This document shows positions 16,195 through 27,874 of a stretch of DNA of 30,750 nt, piece after piece. A program made the position numbers and the translations under genes. The notes below the pieces were generated by a model. That model ran no database searches, had not been told where the DNA came from, and saw only the letters and a list, made by a program, of their open reading frames with translations. Positions within the stretch are counted from its first letter, which is position 1. Each line of letters starts with the position of its first letter. Origin of the DNA: Polychytrium aggregatum. Lineage: Eukaryota; Chytridiomycota; Chytridiomycetes; Polychytriales. The stretch spans positions 1-30,750 of the forward strand of contig NW_026516493.1 in assembly GCF_025602895.1 (NCBI RefSeq), in the 5' to 3' direction.

Positions 16195-19100
16195 GCGACG
16201 AACTCCGGACGTCGCCTTCGGCTTTGAGGGATAGCGAAGGTGGAAGTCAGCAACAAGATCAGTGGCGTGGGAAACATTGGCAGCGGGCTCCCAAGACCGG
16301 TCAGTCTCGGAATAGCCCTTCCACTGAACCAAGTACTGTAAGCGACCACGGAAGAGCCGAGAATCGAGAACAGTCTCGACCTCAAACTCTTCCTGGGAGT
16401 TAACAAGAATGGGAGGTGGTTCTGGTTGGGTGAACTCGGGAACAATGTCCTTCGTTCGGGGTTCAAGGAGGGATACATGGAAAACGGGGTGAACTTTAAG
16501 TGTGGAAGGGAGTTTAAGCTCAAAGGCAACGGGGTTGATGCGGCGAAGAACTTTAAAGGGGCCAAGCTTTTTCTGGTCAAGCTTGTTGGAGGGACGAAGG
16601 GTGCGAATGTGGCGACGATCCAGAAAAACGAGGTCGCCAACGGAGATGTCGGGAGTGGGGAGACGGGATTTGTTGGCCTGCACAGTGTAGGACTCTTGGG
16701 CAACCCGGAGGTTGGCCTTGAGATCCTCGAGAACGGTCTGAAGTCGGTCGACACGTTCTTCGGCAGAGGGCACAACAGAGGGATCACGAATGATAGAGGG
16801 ATCGAAAATGGGGTGATGGCCATGGACTGCAAAGAAGGGAGTCATGCCAGTGGAGGTGTTTTCCGAGTTGTTGTAAGTGAACTCGGCAAGGGGAAGGTGA
16901 AGGGTCCAGTCGTCTTGCAGGTAATTGCAATGGATACGCAAATACTGCTCGATGACCTGGTTGAGAACCTCGGTCGAACCGTCGGTCTCGGGGTGGAAGG
17001 CAGAAGAAAGGGAAATCTTCGTCTTCAGAAGCTCATTGAAGCGCCTCCAGAAGGCCGAAGTAAACTGAGTTCCTCGGTCCGAAACAATAGACCGGGGACA
17101 ACCATGCAAGCGGAAGATGTGGGAGAGGAAGAGTTCGGCGGTTTGCTCGCCTGTAACCGTCTTCGTGGTGGGCACAAAGTGTGCTTGTTTGGACAGGCGG
17201 TCCTTAACCACGAAGATCGAGTCAAAACCGTTCGAAGGTGGGAGATCCGTGATGAAGTCCATCGACAGGTCCCACCAACGTTCGGAAGGAACGGGGAGAG
17301 GATGAAGTAAACCATAAGGGGAGTGACGGGACGGCTTGGCTCGCTGGCACGCTTCACAATTAGCAATGAAGCGACGCACAGACTTACGAAGCCGGGGCCA
17401 GTGAAAGTCCCGGGAGACGAGCTCAACGGTCTTGGCAAGACCAAAGTGACCAGCGGCAGCGGAGCAGTGACGTTGCTCAAACACTTTGAGCTGGAGCTCG
17501 GGGGAAGGGACAACGATCAGGTCTTTAAAGTAAAGGAGACCGTCACGGAAGGAGTAATCGCCATCAAGACGTTTGGCGTTAAAGTCAGAAAGGAGGGAAC
17601 AAGAAAGGGTGGCAGCTCGAATCTCGGAAAGAAAGTCGGGATTCGAGCCGATAACAGTGATGCTGTCGAGAGAAATAGACTCGAACAGCTGAAGGAAGTT
17701 GGTGGAGTGGAGGGAGTCACCAGGCTTTATCTCAAAGTCAGAACGGCGACTGAGAGCATCGGCTTTGGTGTTGAGACGACCAGGGCGGTGGTAAATGCGA
17801 AAAGCAAAGTCAGAAAGGAATTGGGCCCACCGGAACTGGCGGCGAGAAAGTTGAGAAGCGGCAGTGAACCGGGTAAGGTTCTGATGATCAGAGAAAACAA
17901 GAGTGGGAATATCAGGGTCGGCAGCCATCAAGTAATGACGCCAGGCGGTAAAGGAATCGACAATGGCGAGGAGCTCTTTGTCGTGAGTGTCATAATTCAC
18001 CTCGGCGGGACGGAATTGCCGAGAGTGAAAAGCAACGGGGTGAAGAGCGCCGTCAGGGTCAAACTGAGAAAGGACGGCACCCAAAGCAAAGTCAGAAGCA
18101 TCGGGCTCGATGACAGCGGGTTTAGAGAAATCAAAGTATCGAAGAATAGGTGCGGAAGTGAAGGAAAGTTTAAGAGAATCAAAAGCCTCTTGGGCCTCGG
18201 GAGACCAAGAGAAGGTGGAGGATTTGGTAGTGAGGGAAGTCAAAGGACGAGCAAGTGCGGAAAAGTCCTTGACGAAGCGGCGGTAAAAGTTTGCGAAACC
18301 AATAAAGACTTGGATATCGCGAGCAGAAGAGGGAACAGGCCAAAGGGAAACGGCCTCGACCTTGGCAGGGTCCATTTTGATGCCATCGGCAGAAATGATC
18401 ATGCCGAGAAAGTCAACTTCAGAAAGGTCAAAAGAACACTTGGCCGGATTGACCTTAAGGGAGTGTTCACGAAGGCGAGAGAGAACAAGCTTAACATGCT
18501 CCTCATGCTCCTGGGGATCTTTTGAGAAGATCAGGATGTCGTCAAGATAAATGACAACACAGACACCAAGGAGGTCCGAGAAGATGTCGTTCATAAAAAA
18601 CTGAAAAGCAGCGGGGGCATTCGAAAGACCAAAGGGGATAACATTGTACTCAAATGAGCCAGATTTGCAAACAAAAGCAGTCTTCCACTCATCGCCCTTC
18701 TTGACACGAACCAAGTGGTAAGCATCAGGAAGGTCGAGGTGTGAGAAGACGCGGGCAGAAGAAAGTTTATCCAGAAGATCCTGGAAGAGGGGAAGTGGGT
18801 AACGGTTCTTCTTCGTGATGGCATTGAGGCCTCGGTAGTCGACGCAAAGGCGAAGACCACCATTGGGCTTCTTCACGAAGAAGCAGGGAGCACCAACGGG
18901 AGAAGAGGATTTGGAGATCCAACCACGTGCGAGGGCGTTGGTCAGATACTCCGAAAGAGCAGATTCCTCGGCCGGGGACAAAGGATAGACTTTCCCCGGC
19001 TTTGGCAAACGAGGTTCCTTTCCATCCTCGGTCCGTACAAACTCAATGGACAAGTCATACGGACGATGAGGAGGCAAGGAAGAAGGAGGGTCAGACTTGA

Positions 19101-20070
19101 GGCTGAAAACGTCGCCAAACTCATTGTATTTGAGTGGGACGCCTCGAGAGTCAACAGGGGTGCCAGACTCGGCATACACCTTCGTCGTGAGCACGGACCT
19201 TATCGACACCGTAGGATACGTCTCCGGCGAAGGAGGACGGATATCCATTTGGGCAGCGAAAATGTCGAGCTTGTCTTCCCGTGCAAGACGGAGAAGACTC
19301 GCCGCATTAACGAGCTCAATGTCGGGTGAAGATAAAGCCGTTGGCTCTTCAGAAAGCGAAGCAGAGTCAAGGCGGGAAGAAAGGGAAGGCGAAGTGCCAA
19401 AGGAGGGAACCGGTGTAAGGGAAGGACCGGAGGGAGGAGGAGTCAAAGGCGAAGTGCCCGAAGGGGGAGGCGAGGAGCCGGAAGCGGACGGAGTGTCCAA
19501 GGAAGAAGCAGAGACATCCGCGAGGATGTGTCCATCAGCAAGGCAAGAGGGATCGGAGAATGAAAGGGAGAGGGACTTCCAATTAACAACTGGATTATGC
19601 AAGCGCATCCAGGGAAGACCAAGAGTGATGGGAGTGGTGGAGAGTCGAGTCACAAGAAAAGAAATCGACTCGGTGTGGGAACCAATGGTCAGAGTCAAAG
19701 GCGCGGTTTGGAAACGAATGAAACCGGCCGAAGAACCATCAGCAAGGGAAACGGAGTAAGGAGTAGAAAGAGGGATAAGAGAGAGTTTATGGAGATCGGC
19801 AAAGGCAGGATCAATGAGGGCAAGAGCGGAACATCCATCATCAATAAAAACAGAAAGGGAGATGGAGACCGGGCCAGAAAGACTCATGACGATAAGAGTG
19901 GCCGGAAGAAGAAGCTTATCGTCCGATAGTGACGAGTCAGAGGGGGAAGATGTTCGTATCGCCGAACAGACCACCTCGCTTACTTGCGAGGTGCTGCTCG
20001 GCTGTGAGCATTTCCCGAGTTCCGTTTGACCAGAACCGGGCACTGCTGAACATCGCGACTGCCGGGACAA
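16192..20070 (-). CDS. pol: Pol polyprotein, copy B
   Basis: This is a 1,292-codon open frame with the same domain order as copy A. It is one residue longer because of an extra Pro in the Ser/Pro-rich linker, so motif numbers after the linker are one higher (YLDD at 508-511, coding 18549 downward). The protease DDG, RT, RNase H, HHCC, integrase D-D-35-E and chromodomain are all kept. As in copy A, there is no early ATG, and the frame lies -1 to the 3' part of Gag. Differences from copy A are scattered substitutions. Since this copy's Gag is frameshifted early, a ribosome starting at the Gag ATG would stop before reaching Pol, so Pol is probably not made here in the normal way. Confidence 0.92.
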   Translation of the reverse strand: MSRQSRCSAVPGSGQTELGKCSQPSSTSQVSEVVCSAIRTSSPSDSSLSDDKLLLPATLIVMSLSGPVSISLSVFIDDGCSALALIDPAFADLHKLSLIPLSTPYSVSLADGSSAGFIRFQTAPLTLTIGSHTESISFLVTRLSTTPITLGLPWMRLHNPVVNWKSLSLSFSDPSCLADGHILADVSASSLDTPSASGSSPPPSGTSPLTPPPSGPSLTPVPSFGTSPSLSSRLDSASLSEEPTALSSPDIELVNAASLLRLAREDKLDIFAAQMDIRPPSPETYPTVSIRSVLTTKVYAESGTPVDSRGVPLKYNEFGDVFSLKSDPPSSLPPHRPYDLSIEFVRTEDGKEPRLPKPGKVYPLSPAEESALSEYLTNALARGWISKSSSPVGAPCFFVKKPNGGLRLCVDYRGLNAITKKNRYPLPLFQDLLDKLSSARVFSHLDLPDAYHLVRVKKGDEWKTAFVCKSGSFEYNVIPFGLSNAPAAFQFFMNDIFSDLLGVCVVIYLDDILIFSKDPQEHEEHVKLVLSRLREHSLKVNPAKCSFDLSEVDFLGMIISADGIKMDPAKVEAVSLWPVPSSARDIQVFIGFANFYRRFVKDFSALARPLTSLTTKSSTFSWSPEAQEAFDSLKLSFTSAPILRYFDFSKPAVIEPDASDFALGAVLSQFDPDGALHPVAFHSRQFRPAEVNYDTHDKELLAIVDSFTAWRHYLMAADPDIPTLVFSDHQNLTRFTAASQLSRRQFRWAQFLSDFAFRIYHRPGRLNTKADALSRRSDFEIKPGDSLHSTNFLQLFESISLDSITVIGSNPDFLSEIRAATLSCSLLSDFNAKRLDGDYSFRDGLLYFKDLIVVPSPELQLKVFEQRHCSAAAGHFGLAKTVELVSRDFHWPRLRKSVRRFIANCEACQRAKPSRHSPYGLLHPLPVPSERWWDLSMDFITDLPPSNGFDSIFVVKDRLSKQAHFVPTTKTVTGEQTAELFLSHIFRLHGCPRSIVSDRGTQFTSAFWRRFNELLKTKISLSSAFHPETDGSTEVLNQVIEQYLRIHCNYLQDDWTLHLPLAEFTYNNSENTSTGMTPFFAVHGHHPIFDPSIIRDPSVVPSAEERVDRLQTVLEDLKANLRVAQESYTVQANKSRLPTPDISVGDLVFLDRRHIRTLRPSNKLDQKKLGPFKVLRRINPVAFELKLPSTLKVHPVFHVSLLEPRTKDIVPEFTQPEPPPILVNSQEEFEVETVLDSRLFRGRLQYLVQWKGYSETDRSWEPAANVSHATDLVADFHLRYPSKPKATSGVRR

Positions 20071-20934
20071 GACTTTTCCCCGCAGTACAAGCAGAGACCC
20101 TGCTCACGACGTCGCTTTTTCTCGACGTCGGAGAGCTTAGCAGGGCGGACCGAGACAGAGTCAAGGTCCATGGGAGTGGGTGCAGAAGAGGAGGAAGAAG
20201 AAACATGAGCGGGAGAATGGTGGTGATGGGGAGCAGAGCGAGAAGAAGGAGGAGGAGGTTGGGAACGGGAGGAGACCTTGAGACGATGGAGGGCATCATC
20301 GTACTCGACCGCTGCCTTGATCAACTCAGGCAAGGAAGCGGGAGCGGGGCGGAGACCGATCAAGTGGAACTTGACTTCAGACTTCAAACCCTCCTTGAAG
20401 AAGTGCATCTTGGTGGGTTCATCGGTCTGGACCCGGGCGGCAAGTTGGACGAAGCGGGTGGCAAAGGCTTGGCAGGACTTGAGCTGGACCAAGCGCTTGA
20501 GGTCGTTGAGGGCCTTATCTTGCGAGGAGGCCGTGTCCTCACCGAAGGTCGACTTGAGGGCAACTTCGAAATCGGCGAAGGAAGCGGGGAAGCGGTTGGC
20601 CATGTAGAAGGCGGCCTCGTACCACTTGAAGGCTTCGCCGCGGAGGAAGGAGGTGGCGTAAAGGACCTTCTGGCGCTCGGGCGCGAAGAAGGCAGGATCG
20701 GCGAGGAAGACCAGGTGGCACTGGGCGAGGAATGCCGTCGTTTCGTCAGCGGGAACCTAGGAACTCCTTGGGCTTGTTCACCTGGTAGACCTGGCGGGGA
20801 GCGGCGGCGGGAGCTTGCAGATCTTGGATCTGACGATGGAGAGCAGCGTTCTGGGTCATGAGGGCGTTCATACGCTCCTCCATGCGCGCCAGATACGCAT
20901 TGAGATCTGCAGGGGGTGCAGCAGGCTCAGCCAT
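19980..20934 (-). pseudogene. gag: Gag, copy B, frameshifted
   Basis: The span is 955 bp against 954 bp in copy A. Relative to copy A there is one extra base near 20746-20749, which puts a TGA at 20748-20746 as codon 63, right after the KEFLGSR stretch. The rest (capsid domain, linker, C-X2-C-X4-C-X8-C) is open in the shifted frame down to the TAA at 19982-19980. The break separates the coiled-coil N-terminus from the capsid domain and should abolish particle formation from this copy. It could in principle be a sequencing error. Confidence 0.88.
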
Positions 20935-20991
20935 CGGATCGACGAGGGAAAGAGAGGCGAAAGAAGAAGAAAGGCCGGGAAGCCAAGAGGG

Positions 20992-21003
20992 AGCGTTCAA
21001 AAT
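20992..21003 (-). promoter_or_regulatory. Self-priming PBS, copy B
   Basis: On the element strand this is ATTTTGAACGCT, two bases from the 5' LTR. It is perfectly complementary to the presumed mRNA start in this copy's 5' LTR (21202-21213). Both arms are kept although bases right next to the LTR arm differ between copies. Confidence 0.7.
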
Positions 21004-21005
21004 GA

Positions 21006-21795
21006 TGTTAGAGTCCAAAGGGGACTCAACGGCAAAAGAAGAAGTGAGCTCGAAGTGAGCTCAGGGAAAGCAAGGGTAGAGTCCGAAGTGGACTCGGAGA
21101 GGGAGCGAGGGAAGCAAAGATCCGTTCAAGATAAGACTTGTCTCGAAATGAGACGTGAGGAACACTCAGAGAATAAAGTAGAAGGCACTTTATTTAGTCC
21201 TATTTTGAACGCTAAGGTTCGACTACACATCGCGGGGGTCAGGCTATTTATAGACAAGTCCGGACTTGGCAGCGAAGGGCGGCCAAGGGAGGGAAAAGTG
21301 GGCGATCGAGCAGGGCGAAGGGGGCGATGCACGAACGAGGGCCGAGAAGGACCACCGAGACAGGCAGAGAACCAAAGCGAGAGAGGCGCAAGCAAAAGCG
21401 AAGCACCTGGCAGGAGAAACGTGCAAAGGCGAAGCAATGTGACTCAACGTCCAAGAAGCGGATTGGTCAAGTATAAGGTTGGGGCAAATGCATGCGAGAT
21501 GAACAAGAGATCGGGGCGGTCAGGCAGGTCATGAGTCACCGGTGGGGGGACACATGACCGGCAGCCGAATTGCAACCAATCGCAGCAAGGCGCGTGCACA
21601 AACAAACCGGCGCGTGCGAAGAAGACAAAGGAAGCGGAGCAGCGCGGGAAAACGGAAGTGCGGAAGGAGCGGAAAAGACAGGCAAAAGGCGGAAAATCGG
21701 AGGGGAACTGCAAGGCTACACACAAACAAACAGAAGGCAAAAGAATAGCCAAGTGTGCAGTCAAAGTGGAGAACAAGCAGGAGCTATCCCTAACA
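21006..21795 (-). repeat. 5' LTR of copy B
   Basis: This 790-bp LTR has TATAAATA at 21252-21245, the mRNA start match at 21213-21202 and the poly(A)-signal hairpin at 21172-21194. It ends at 21795 against the target duplication. Confidence 0.94.
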
Positions 21796-21800
21796 GTGGA
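21796..21800. repeat. Target-site duplication, right (gtgga)
   Basis: Matches 15385-15389 exactly. Confidence 0.93.
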
Positions 21801-22843
21801 TCACGGGCGGTGGATCACGGGTGGATCATAGCCGGATGCCTGGCTGGATTTTGAAATTTTAAAATTGAAGAGGCCTGGGCGGTCCAAAAGATGGGCCGAG
21901 ATCACAGATTCCATAATGAGATCACAGCAGTTTGATCTTCAATGGGGATCTGTATGCTGAGGCGCGCTTCCTCTGTGTCCAAGTCCAAGTCATGGTAGCA
22001 GACGACGCTGTTTTATGTAGGCTGTGACCTCCCTGTGACCTCCCTGTGACCTCGGTGCCTATATGTTTGGGTACTTTTTACAATGCGTGGTGGGCACAAC
22101 CAATGGGCACGTACTGGCCACGTACTGGCCACGTACGGGTCACCCAATGTGCGCGGCATCCACGATCACGCTCGTGTTTGAAGCCAGTGGAGTCTACTAT
22201 AGAGGCTTTGGGCGGGTATAGGGCAAGCTGCTGCAGTCTCTCCTATGGTATCCTCTATCTCCGTATATGTTCTACTACTATTACTACTACTACTATTACT
22301 ACTACTACTACCATACTACTACTATACTACTACTATACTCTTTTATTATATTGTATGATCTATTAGAATAGAATAGAAGAGAATAGAAGAGAATAGAATA
22401 GTATAGAAGAGAAGAGAATGGTATAGTATAGAATGGTATAGTACAGAAACAGCTACAATTGAATAGGATTGAATATATCATGGCTTGCTCACAGGCCAGG
22501 CCAGAGACCACGGGCTTTAGGCCTTGGTACTTAGGCTTTAGGCTCTAGGCTTTAGGCTCCGGTTCTTAGGCTCAGTGTCAAGCTGCAGCCTGTAATGGGT
22601 GTCTGGTCAGGGTTTGGTCTGGGCCGTGATAAGGCTATAGACATCAGCTCTTGCAGTGTTCTCTCTATATACTGCCCCAACACCAGCCCCAGTCCAGGCC
22701 TGAACGCGCGGTACAAGAGCGCAGGTCTGGGAACAGCCTAAACCCTGAGCCCTAAAGCCTAGCCTTAACCCAGGCCTGAGCTCCAGTATAGACTCGAGCC
22801 TTGGGTTCAGGCTAAAACCTGACCTGTGGCAGTACCAGTGGCA

Positions 22844-24517
22844 GTTCAGAAGCATGGGTAGCTGGGGAAGTACTCTGGGTACTTCGGGGGATACTTTGAG
22901 TACTCTGGGTACTCTGGGAACTGTGGGAACTCCAGCAACAGGCGAGTGATGGGAATACGCGCTAGAAGCGTGGGAACAGTGATACGTGTGCTACGTGTGC
23001 TACGTGTGCTACGTGTGTGACGGGGGGATACTACAGGCGATGTGTAGGATGACGGTAGTACTCAGAAGAGTCGAAGAATCGCTAAGATAGAATAGGCGCT
23101 GTGATCTCGCTGTGACCTCGGATTCTATATCACCCAGCCAGTTCTATCGGGCCCACTCTATAGTGGATCTGTGATCTGTGAAGTCCTTTGGACCTGGAGA
23201 CCAGGGTTTGGCTCTAGAATTTTAAAATTTTAAAAAAAAACCCTCTGGCCATAGGCTGGAATCACGGGAGGATCACGGGCGAATGGCTGGGGTCTATCGG
23301 CACTGTGACCTCCCTGTGACCTCGGTTTCTATATGATCCAGGCAGTTCTATCTGGCTCACTCTACAGTGGGTCTGTGATCTGTGAAGTCCTTTGGACCTG
23401 GAGGACCAGGGTTTGGCTCTAGAATTTTAAAATTTTAAAAAACCCTCTGGCCATAGGCTGGAATCACGGGTGGATCACGGGCGGTGGATCACGGGTGGAT
23501 CATAGCCGGATGCCTGGCTGGATTTTGAAATTTTAAAATTGAAGAGGCCTGGGCGGTCCAAAAGATGGGCCGAGATCACAGATTCCATAATGAGATCACA
23601 GCAGTTTGATCTTCAATGGGGATCTGTATGCTGAGGCGCGCTTCCTCTGTGTCCAAGTCCAAGTCATGGTAGCAGACGACGCTGTTTTATGTAGGCTGTG
23701 ACCTCCCTGTGACCTCCCTGTGACCTCGGTGCCTATATGTTTGGGTACTTTTTACAATGCGTGGTGGGCACAACCAATGGGCACGTACTGGCCACGTACT
23801 GGCCACGTACGGGTCACCCAATGTGCGCGGCATCCACGATCACGCTCGTGTTTGAAGCCAGTGGAGTCTACTATAGAGGCTTTGGGCGGGTATAGGGCAA
23901 GCTGCTGCAGTCTCTCCTATGGTATCCTCTATCTCCGTATATGTTCTACTACTATTACTACTACTACTATTACTACTACTACTACCATACTACTACTATA
24001 CTACTACTATACTCTTTTATTATATTGTATGATCTATTAGAATAGAATAGAAGAGAATAGAAGAGAATAGAATAGTATAGAAGAGAAGAGAATGGTATAG
24101 TATAGAATGGTATAGTACAGAAACAGCTACAATTGAATAGGATTGAATATATCATGGCTTGCTCACAGGCCAGGCCAGAGACCACGGGCTTTAGGCCTTG
24201 GTACTTAGGCTTTAGGCTCTAGGCTTTAGGCTCCGGTTCTTAGGCTCAGTGTCAAGCTGCAGCCTGTAATGGGTGTCTGGTCAGGGTTTGGTCTGGGCCG
24301 TGATAAGGCTATAGACATCAGCTCTTGCAGTGTTCTCTCTATATACTGCCCCAACACCAGCCCCAGTCCAGGCCTGAACGCGCGGTACAAGAGCGCAGGT
24401 CTGGGAACAGCCTAAACCCTGAGCCCTAAAGCCTAGCCTTAACCCAGGCCTGAGCTCCAGTATAGACTCGAGCCTTGGGTTCAGGCTAAAACCTGACCTG
24501 TGGCAGTACCAGTGGCA
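22844..24517 (+). repeat. Satellite unit 3
   Basis: 1,674 bp, uninterrupted, same internal order as unit 1. It supplies the empty version of copy B's insertion site: the GGATCACGGG-rich stretch near 23465-23505 has gtgga once at that point. Confidence 0.95.
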
Positions 24518-26200
24518 GTTCAGAAGCATGGGTAGCTGGGGAAGTACTCTGGGTACTTCGGGGGATACTTTGAGTACTCTGGGTACTCTGGGAACTGTGG
24601 GAACTCCAGCAACAGGCGAGTGATGGGAATACGCGCTAGAAGCGTGGGAACAGTGATACGTGTGCTACGTGTGCTACGTGTGCTACGTGTGCTACGTGTG
24701 TGACGGGGGGATACTACAGGCGATGTGTAGGATGACGGTAGTACTCAGAAGAGTCGAAGAATCGCTAAGATAGAATAGGCGCTGTGATCTCGCTGTGACC
24801 TCGGATTCTATATCACCCAGCCAGTTCTATCGGGCCCACTCTATAGTGGATCTGTGATCTGTGAAGTCCTTTGGACCTGGAGACCAGGGTTTGGCTCTAG
24901 AATTTTAAAATTTTAAAAAAAAACCCTCTGGCCATAGGCTGGAATCACGGGAGGATCACGGGCGAATGGCTGGGGTCTATCGGCACTGTGACCTCCCTGT
25001 GACCTCGGTTTCTATATGATCCAGGCAGTTCTATCTGGCTCACTCTACAGTGGGTCTGTGATCTGTGAAGTCCTTTGGACCTGGAGGACCAGGGTTTGGC
25101 TCTAGAATTTTAAAATTTTAAAAAACCCTCTGGCCATAGGCTGGAATCACGGGTGGATCACGGGCGGTGGATCACGGGTGGATCATAGCCGGATGCCTGG
25201 CTGGATTTTGAAATTTTAAAATTGAAGAGGCCTGGGCGGTCCAAAAGATGGGCCGAGATCACAGATTCCATAATGAGATCACAGCAGTTTGATCTTCAAT
25301 GGGGATCTGTATGCTGAGGCGCGCTTCCTCTGTGTCCAAGTCCAAGTCATGGTAGCAGACGACGCTGTTTTATGTAGGCTGTGACCTCCCTGTGACCTCC
25401 CTGTGACCTCGGTGCCTATATGTTTGGGTACTTTTTACAATGCGTGGTGGGCACAACCAATGGGCACGTACTGGCCACGTACTGGCCACGTACGGGTCAC
25501 CCAATGTGCGCGGCATCCACGATCACGCTCGTGTTTGAAGCCAGTGGAGTCTACTATAGAGGCTTTGGGCGGGTATAGGGCAAGCTGCTGCAGTCTCTCC
25601 TATGGTATCCTCTATCTCCGTATATGTTCTACTACTATTACTACTACTACTATTACTACTACTACTACCATACTACTACTATACTACTACTATACTCTTT
25701 TATTATATTGTATGATCTATTAGAATAGAATAGAAGAGAATAGAAGAGAATAGAATAGTATAGAAGAGAAGAGAATGGTATAGTATAGAATGGTATAGTA
25801 CAGAAACAGCTACAATTGAATAGGATTGAATATATCATGGCTTGCTCACAGGCCAGGCCAGAGACCACGGGCTTTAGGCCTTGGTACTTAGGCTTTAGGC
25901 TCTAGGCTTTAGGCTCCGGTTCTTAGGCTCAGTGTCAAGCTGCAGCCTGTAATGGGTGTCTGGTCAGGGTTTGGTCTGGGCCGTGATAAGGCTATAGACA
26001 TCAGCTCTTGCAGTGTTCTCTCTATATACTGCCCCAACACCAGCCCCAGTCCAGGCCTGAACGCGCGGTACAAGAGCGCAGGTCTGGGAACAGCCTAAAC
26101 CCTGAGCCCTAAAGCCTAGCCTTAACCCAGGCCTGAGCTCCAGTATAGACTCGAGCCTTGGGTTCAGGCTAAAACCTGACCTGTGGCAGTACCAGTGGCA
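24518..26200 (+). repeat. Satellite unit 4 (9 bp longer)
   Basis: 1,683 bp. The extra 9 bp is a fifth copy of the TACGTGTGC minisatellite. I noticed no other change. Confidence 0.95.
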
Positions 26201-27874
26201 GTTCAGAAGCATGGGTAGCTGGGGAAGTACTCTGGGTACTTCGGGGGATACTTTGAGTACTCTGGGTACTCTGGGAACTGTGGGAACTCCAGCAACAGGC
26301 GAGTGATGGGAATACGCGCTAGAAGCGTGGGAACAGTGATACGTGTGCTACGTGTGCTACGTGTGCTACGTGTGTGACGGGGGGATACTACAGGCGATGT
26401 GTAGGATGACGGTAGTACTCAGAAGAGTCGAAGAATCGCTAAGATAGAATAGGCGCTGTGATCTCGCTGTGACCTCGGATTCTATATCACCCAGCCAGTT
26501 CTATCGGGCCCACTCTATAGTGGATCTGTGATCTGTGAAGTCCTTTGGACCTGGAGACCAGGGTTTGGCTCTAGAATTTTAAAATTTTAAAAAAAAACCC
26601 TCTGGCCATAGGCTGGAATCACGGGAGGATCACGGGCGAATGGCTGGGGTCTATCGGCACTGTGACCTCCCTGTGACCTCGGTTTCTATATGATCCAGGC
26701 AGTTCTATCTGGCTCACTCTACAGTGGGTCTGTGATCTGTGAAGTCCTTTGGACCTGGAGGACCAGGGTTTGGCTCTAGAATTTTAAAATTTTAAAAAAC
26801 CCTCTGGCCATAGGCTGGAATCACGGGTGGATCACGGGCGGTGGATCACGGGTGGATCATAGCCGGATGCCTGGCTGGATTTTGAAATTTTAAAATTGAA
26901 GAGGCCTGGGCGGTCCAAAAGATGGGCCGAGATCACAGATTCCATAATGAGATCACAGCAGTTTGATCTTCAATGGGGATCTGTATGCTGAGGCGCGCTT
27001 CCTCTGTGTCCAAGTCCAAGTCATGGTAGCAGACGACGCTGTTTTATGTAGGCTGTGACCTCCCTGTGACCTCCCTGTGACCTCGGTGCCTATATGTTTG
27101 GGTACTTTTTACAATGCGTGGTGGGCACAACCAATGGGCACGTACTGGCCACGTACTGGCCACGTACGGGTCACCCAATGTGCGCGGCATCCACGATCAC
27201 GCTCGTGTTTGAAGCCAGTGGAGTCTACTATAGAGGCTTTGGGCGGGTATAGGGCAAGCTGCTGCAGTCTCTCCTATGGTATCCTCTATCTCCGTATATG
27301 TTCTACTACTATTACTACTACTACTATTACTACTACTACTACCATACTACTACTATACTACTACTATACTCTTTTATTATATTGTATGATCTATTAGAAT
27401 AGAATAGAAGAGAATAGAAGAGAATAGAATAGTATAGAAGAGAAGAGAATGGTATAGTATAGAATGGTATAGTACAGAAACAGCTACAATTGAATAGGAT
27501 TGAATATATCATGGCTTGCTCACAGGCCAGGCCAGAGACCACGGGCTTTAGGCCTTGGTACTTAGGCTTTAGGCTCTAGGCTTTAGGCTCCGGTTCTTAG
27601 GCTCAGTGTCAAGCTGCAGCCTGTAATGGGTGTCTGGTCAGGGTTTGGTCTGGGCCGTGATAAGGCTATAGACATCAGCTCTTGCAGTGTTCTCTCTATA
27701 TACTGCCCCAACACCAGCCCCAGTCCAGGCCTGAACGCGCGGTACAAGAGCGCAGGTCTGGGAACAGCCTAAACCCTGAGCCCTAAAGCCTAGCCTTAAC
27801 CCAGGCCTGAGCTCCAGTATAGACTCGAGCCTTGGGTTCAGGCTAAAACCTGACCTGTGGCAGTACCAGTGGCA
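26201..27874 (+). repeat. Satellite unit 5
   Basis: 1,674 bp, same as units 1 and 3 as far as I can see. Confidence 0.95.

Larger units (their letters stand above)
15390..21795 (-). mobile_element. Ty3/gypsy chromovirus copy B, full length, minus strand
   Basis: This is a 6,406-bp element of the same family as copy A, with 790-bp LTRs, PBS, polypurine tract, intact Pol and broken Gag. The perfect 5-bp duplication shows a simple integration into the satellite. The two LTRs differ in at least one base, at the outer end (TGTTAAAG on the left, TGTTAGAG on the right), so it is also young. It differs from copy A by scattered substitutions and small indels. Confidence 0.95.
14759..22843 (+). repeat. 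Satellite unit 2, interrupted by copy B
   Basis: Unit sequence is at 14759-15389 and 21796-22843. Together, less one 5-bp target duplication, they give 1,674 bp. The break falls in the GGATCACGGG-rich part of the second subrepeat. Confidence 0.95.
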
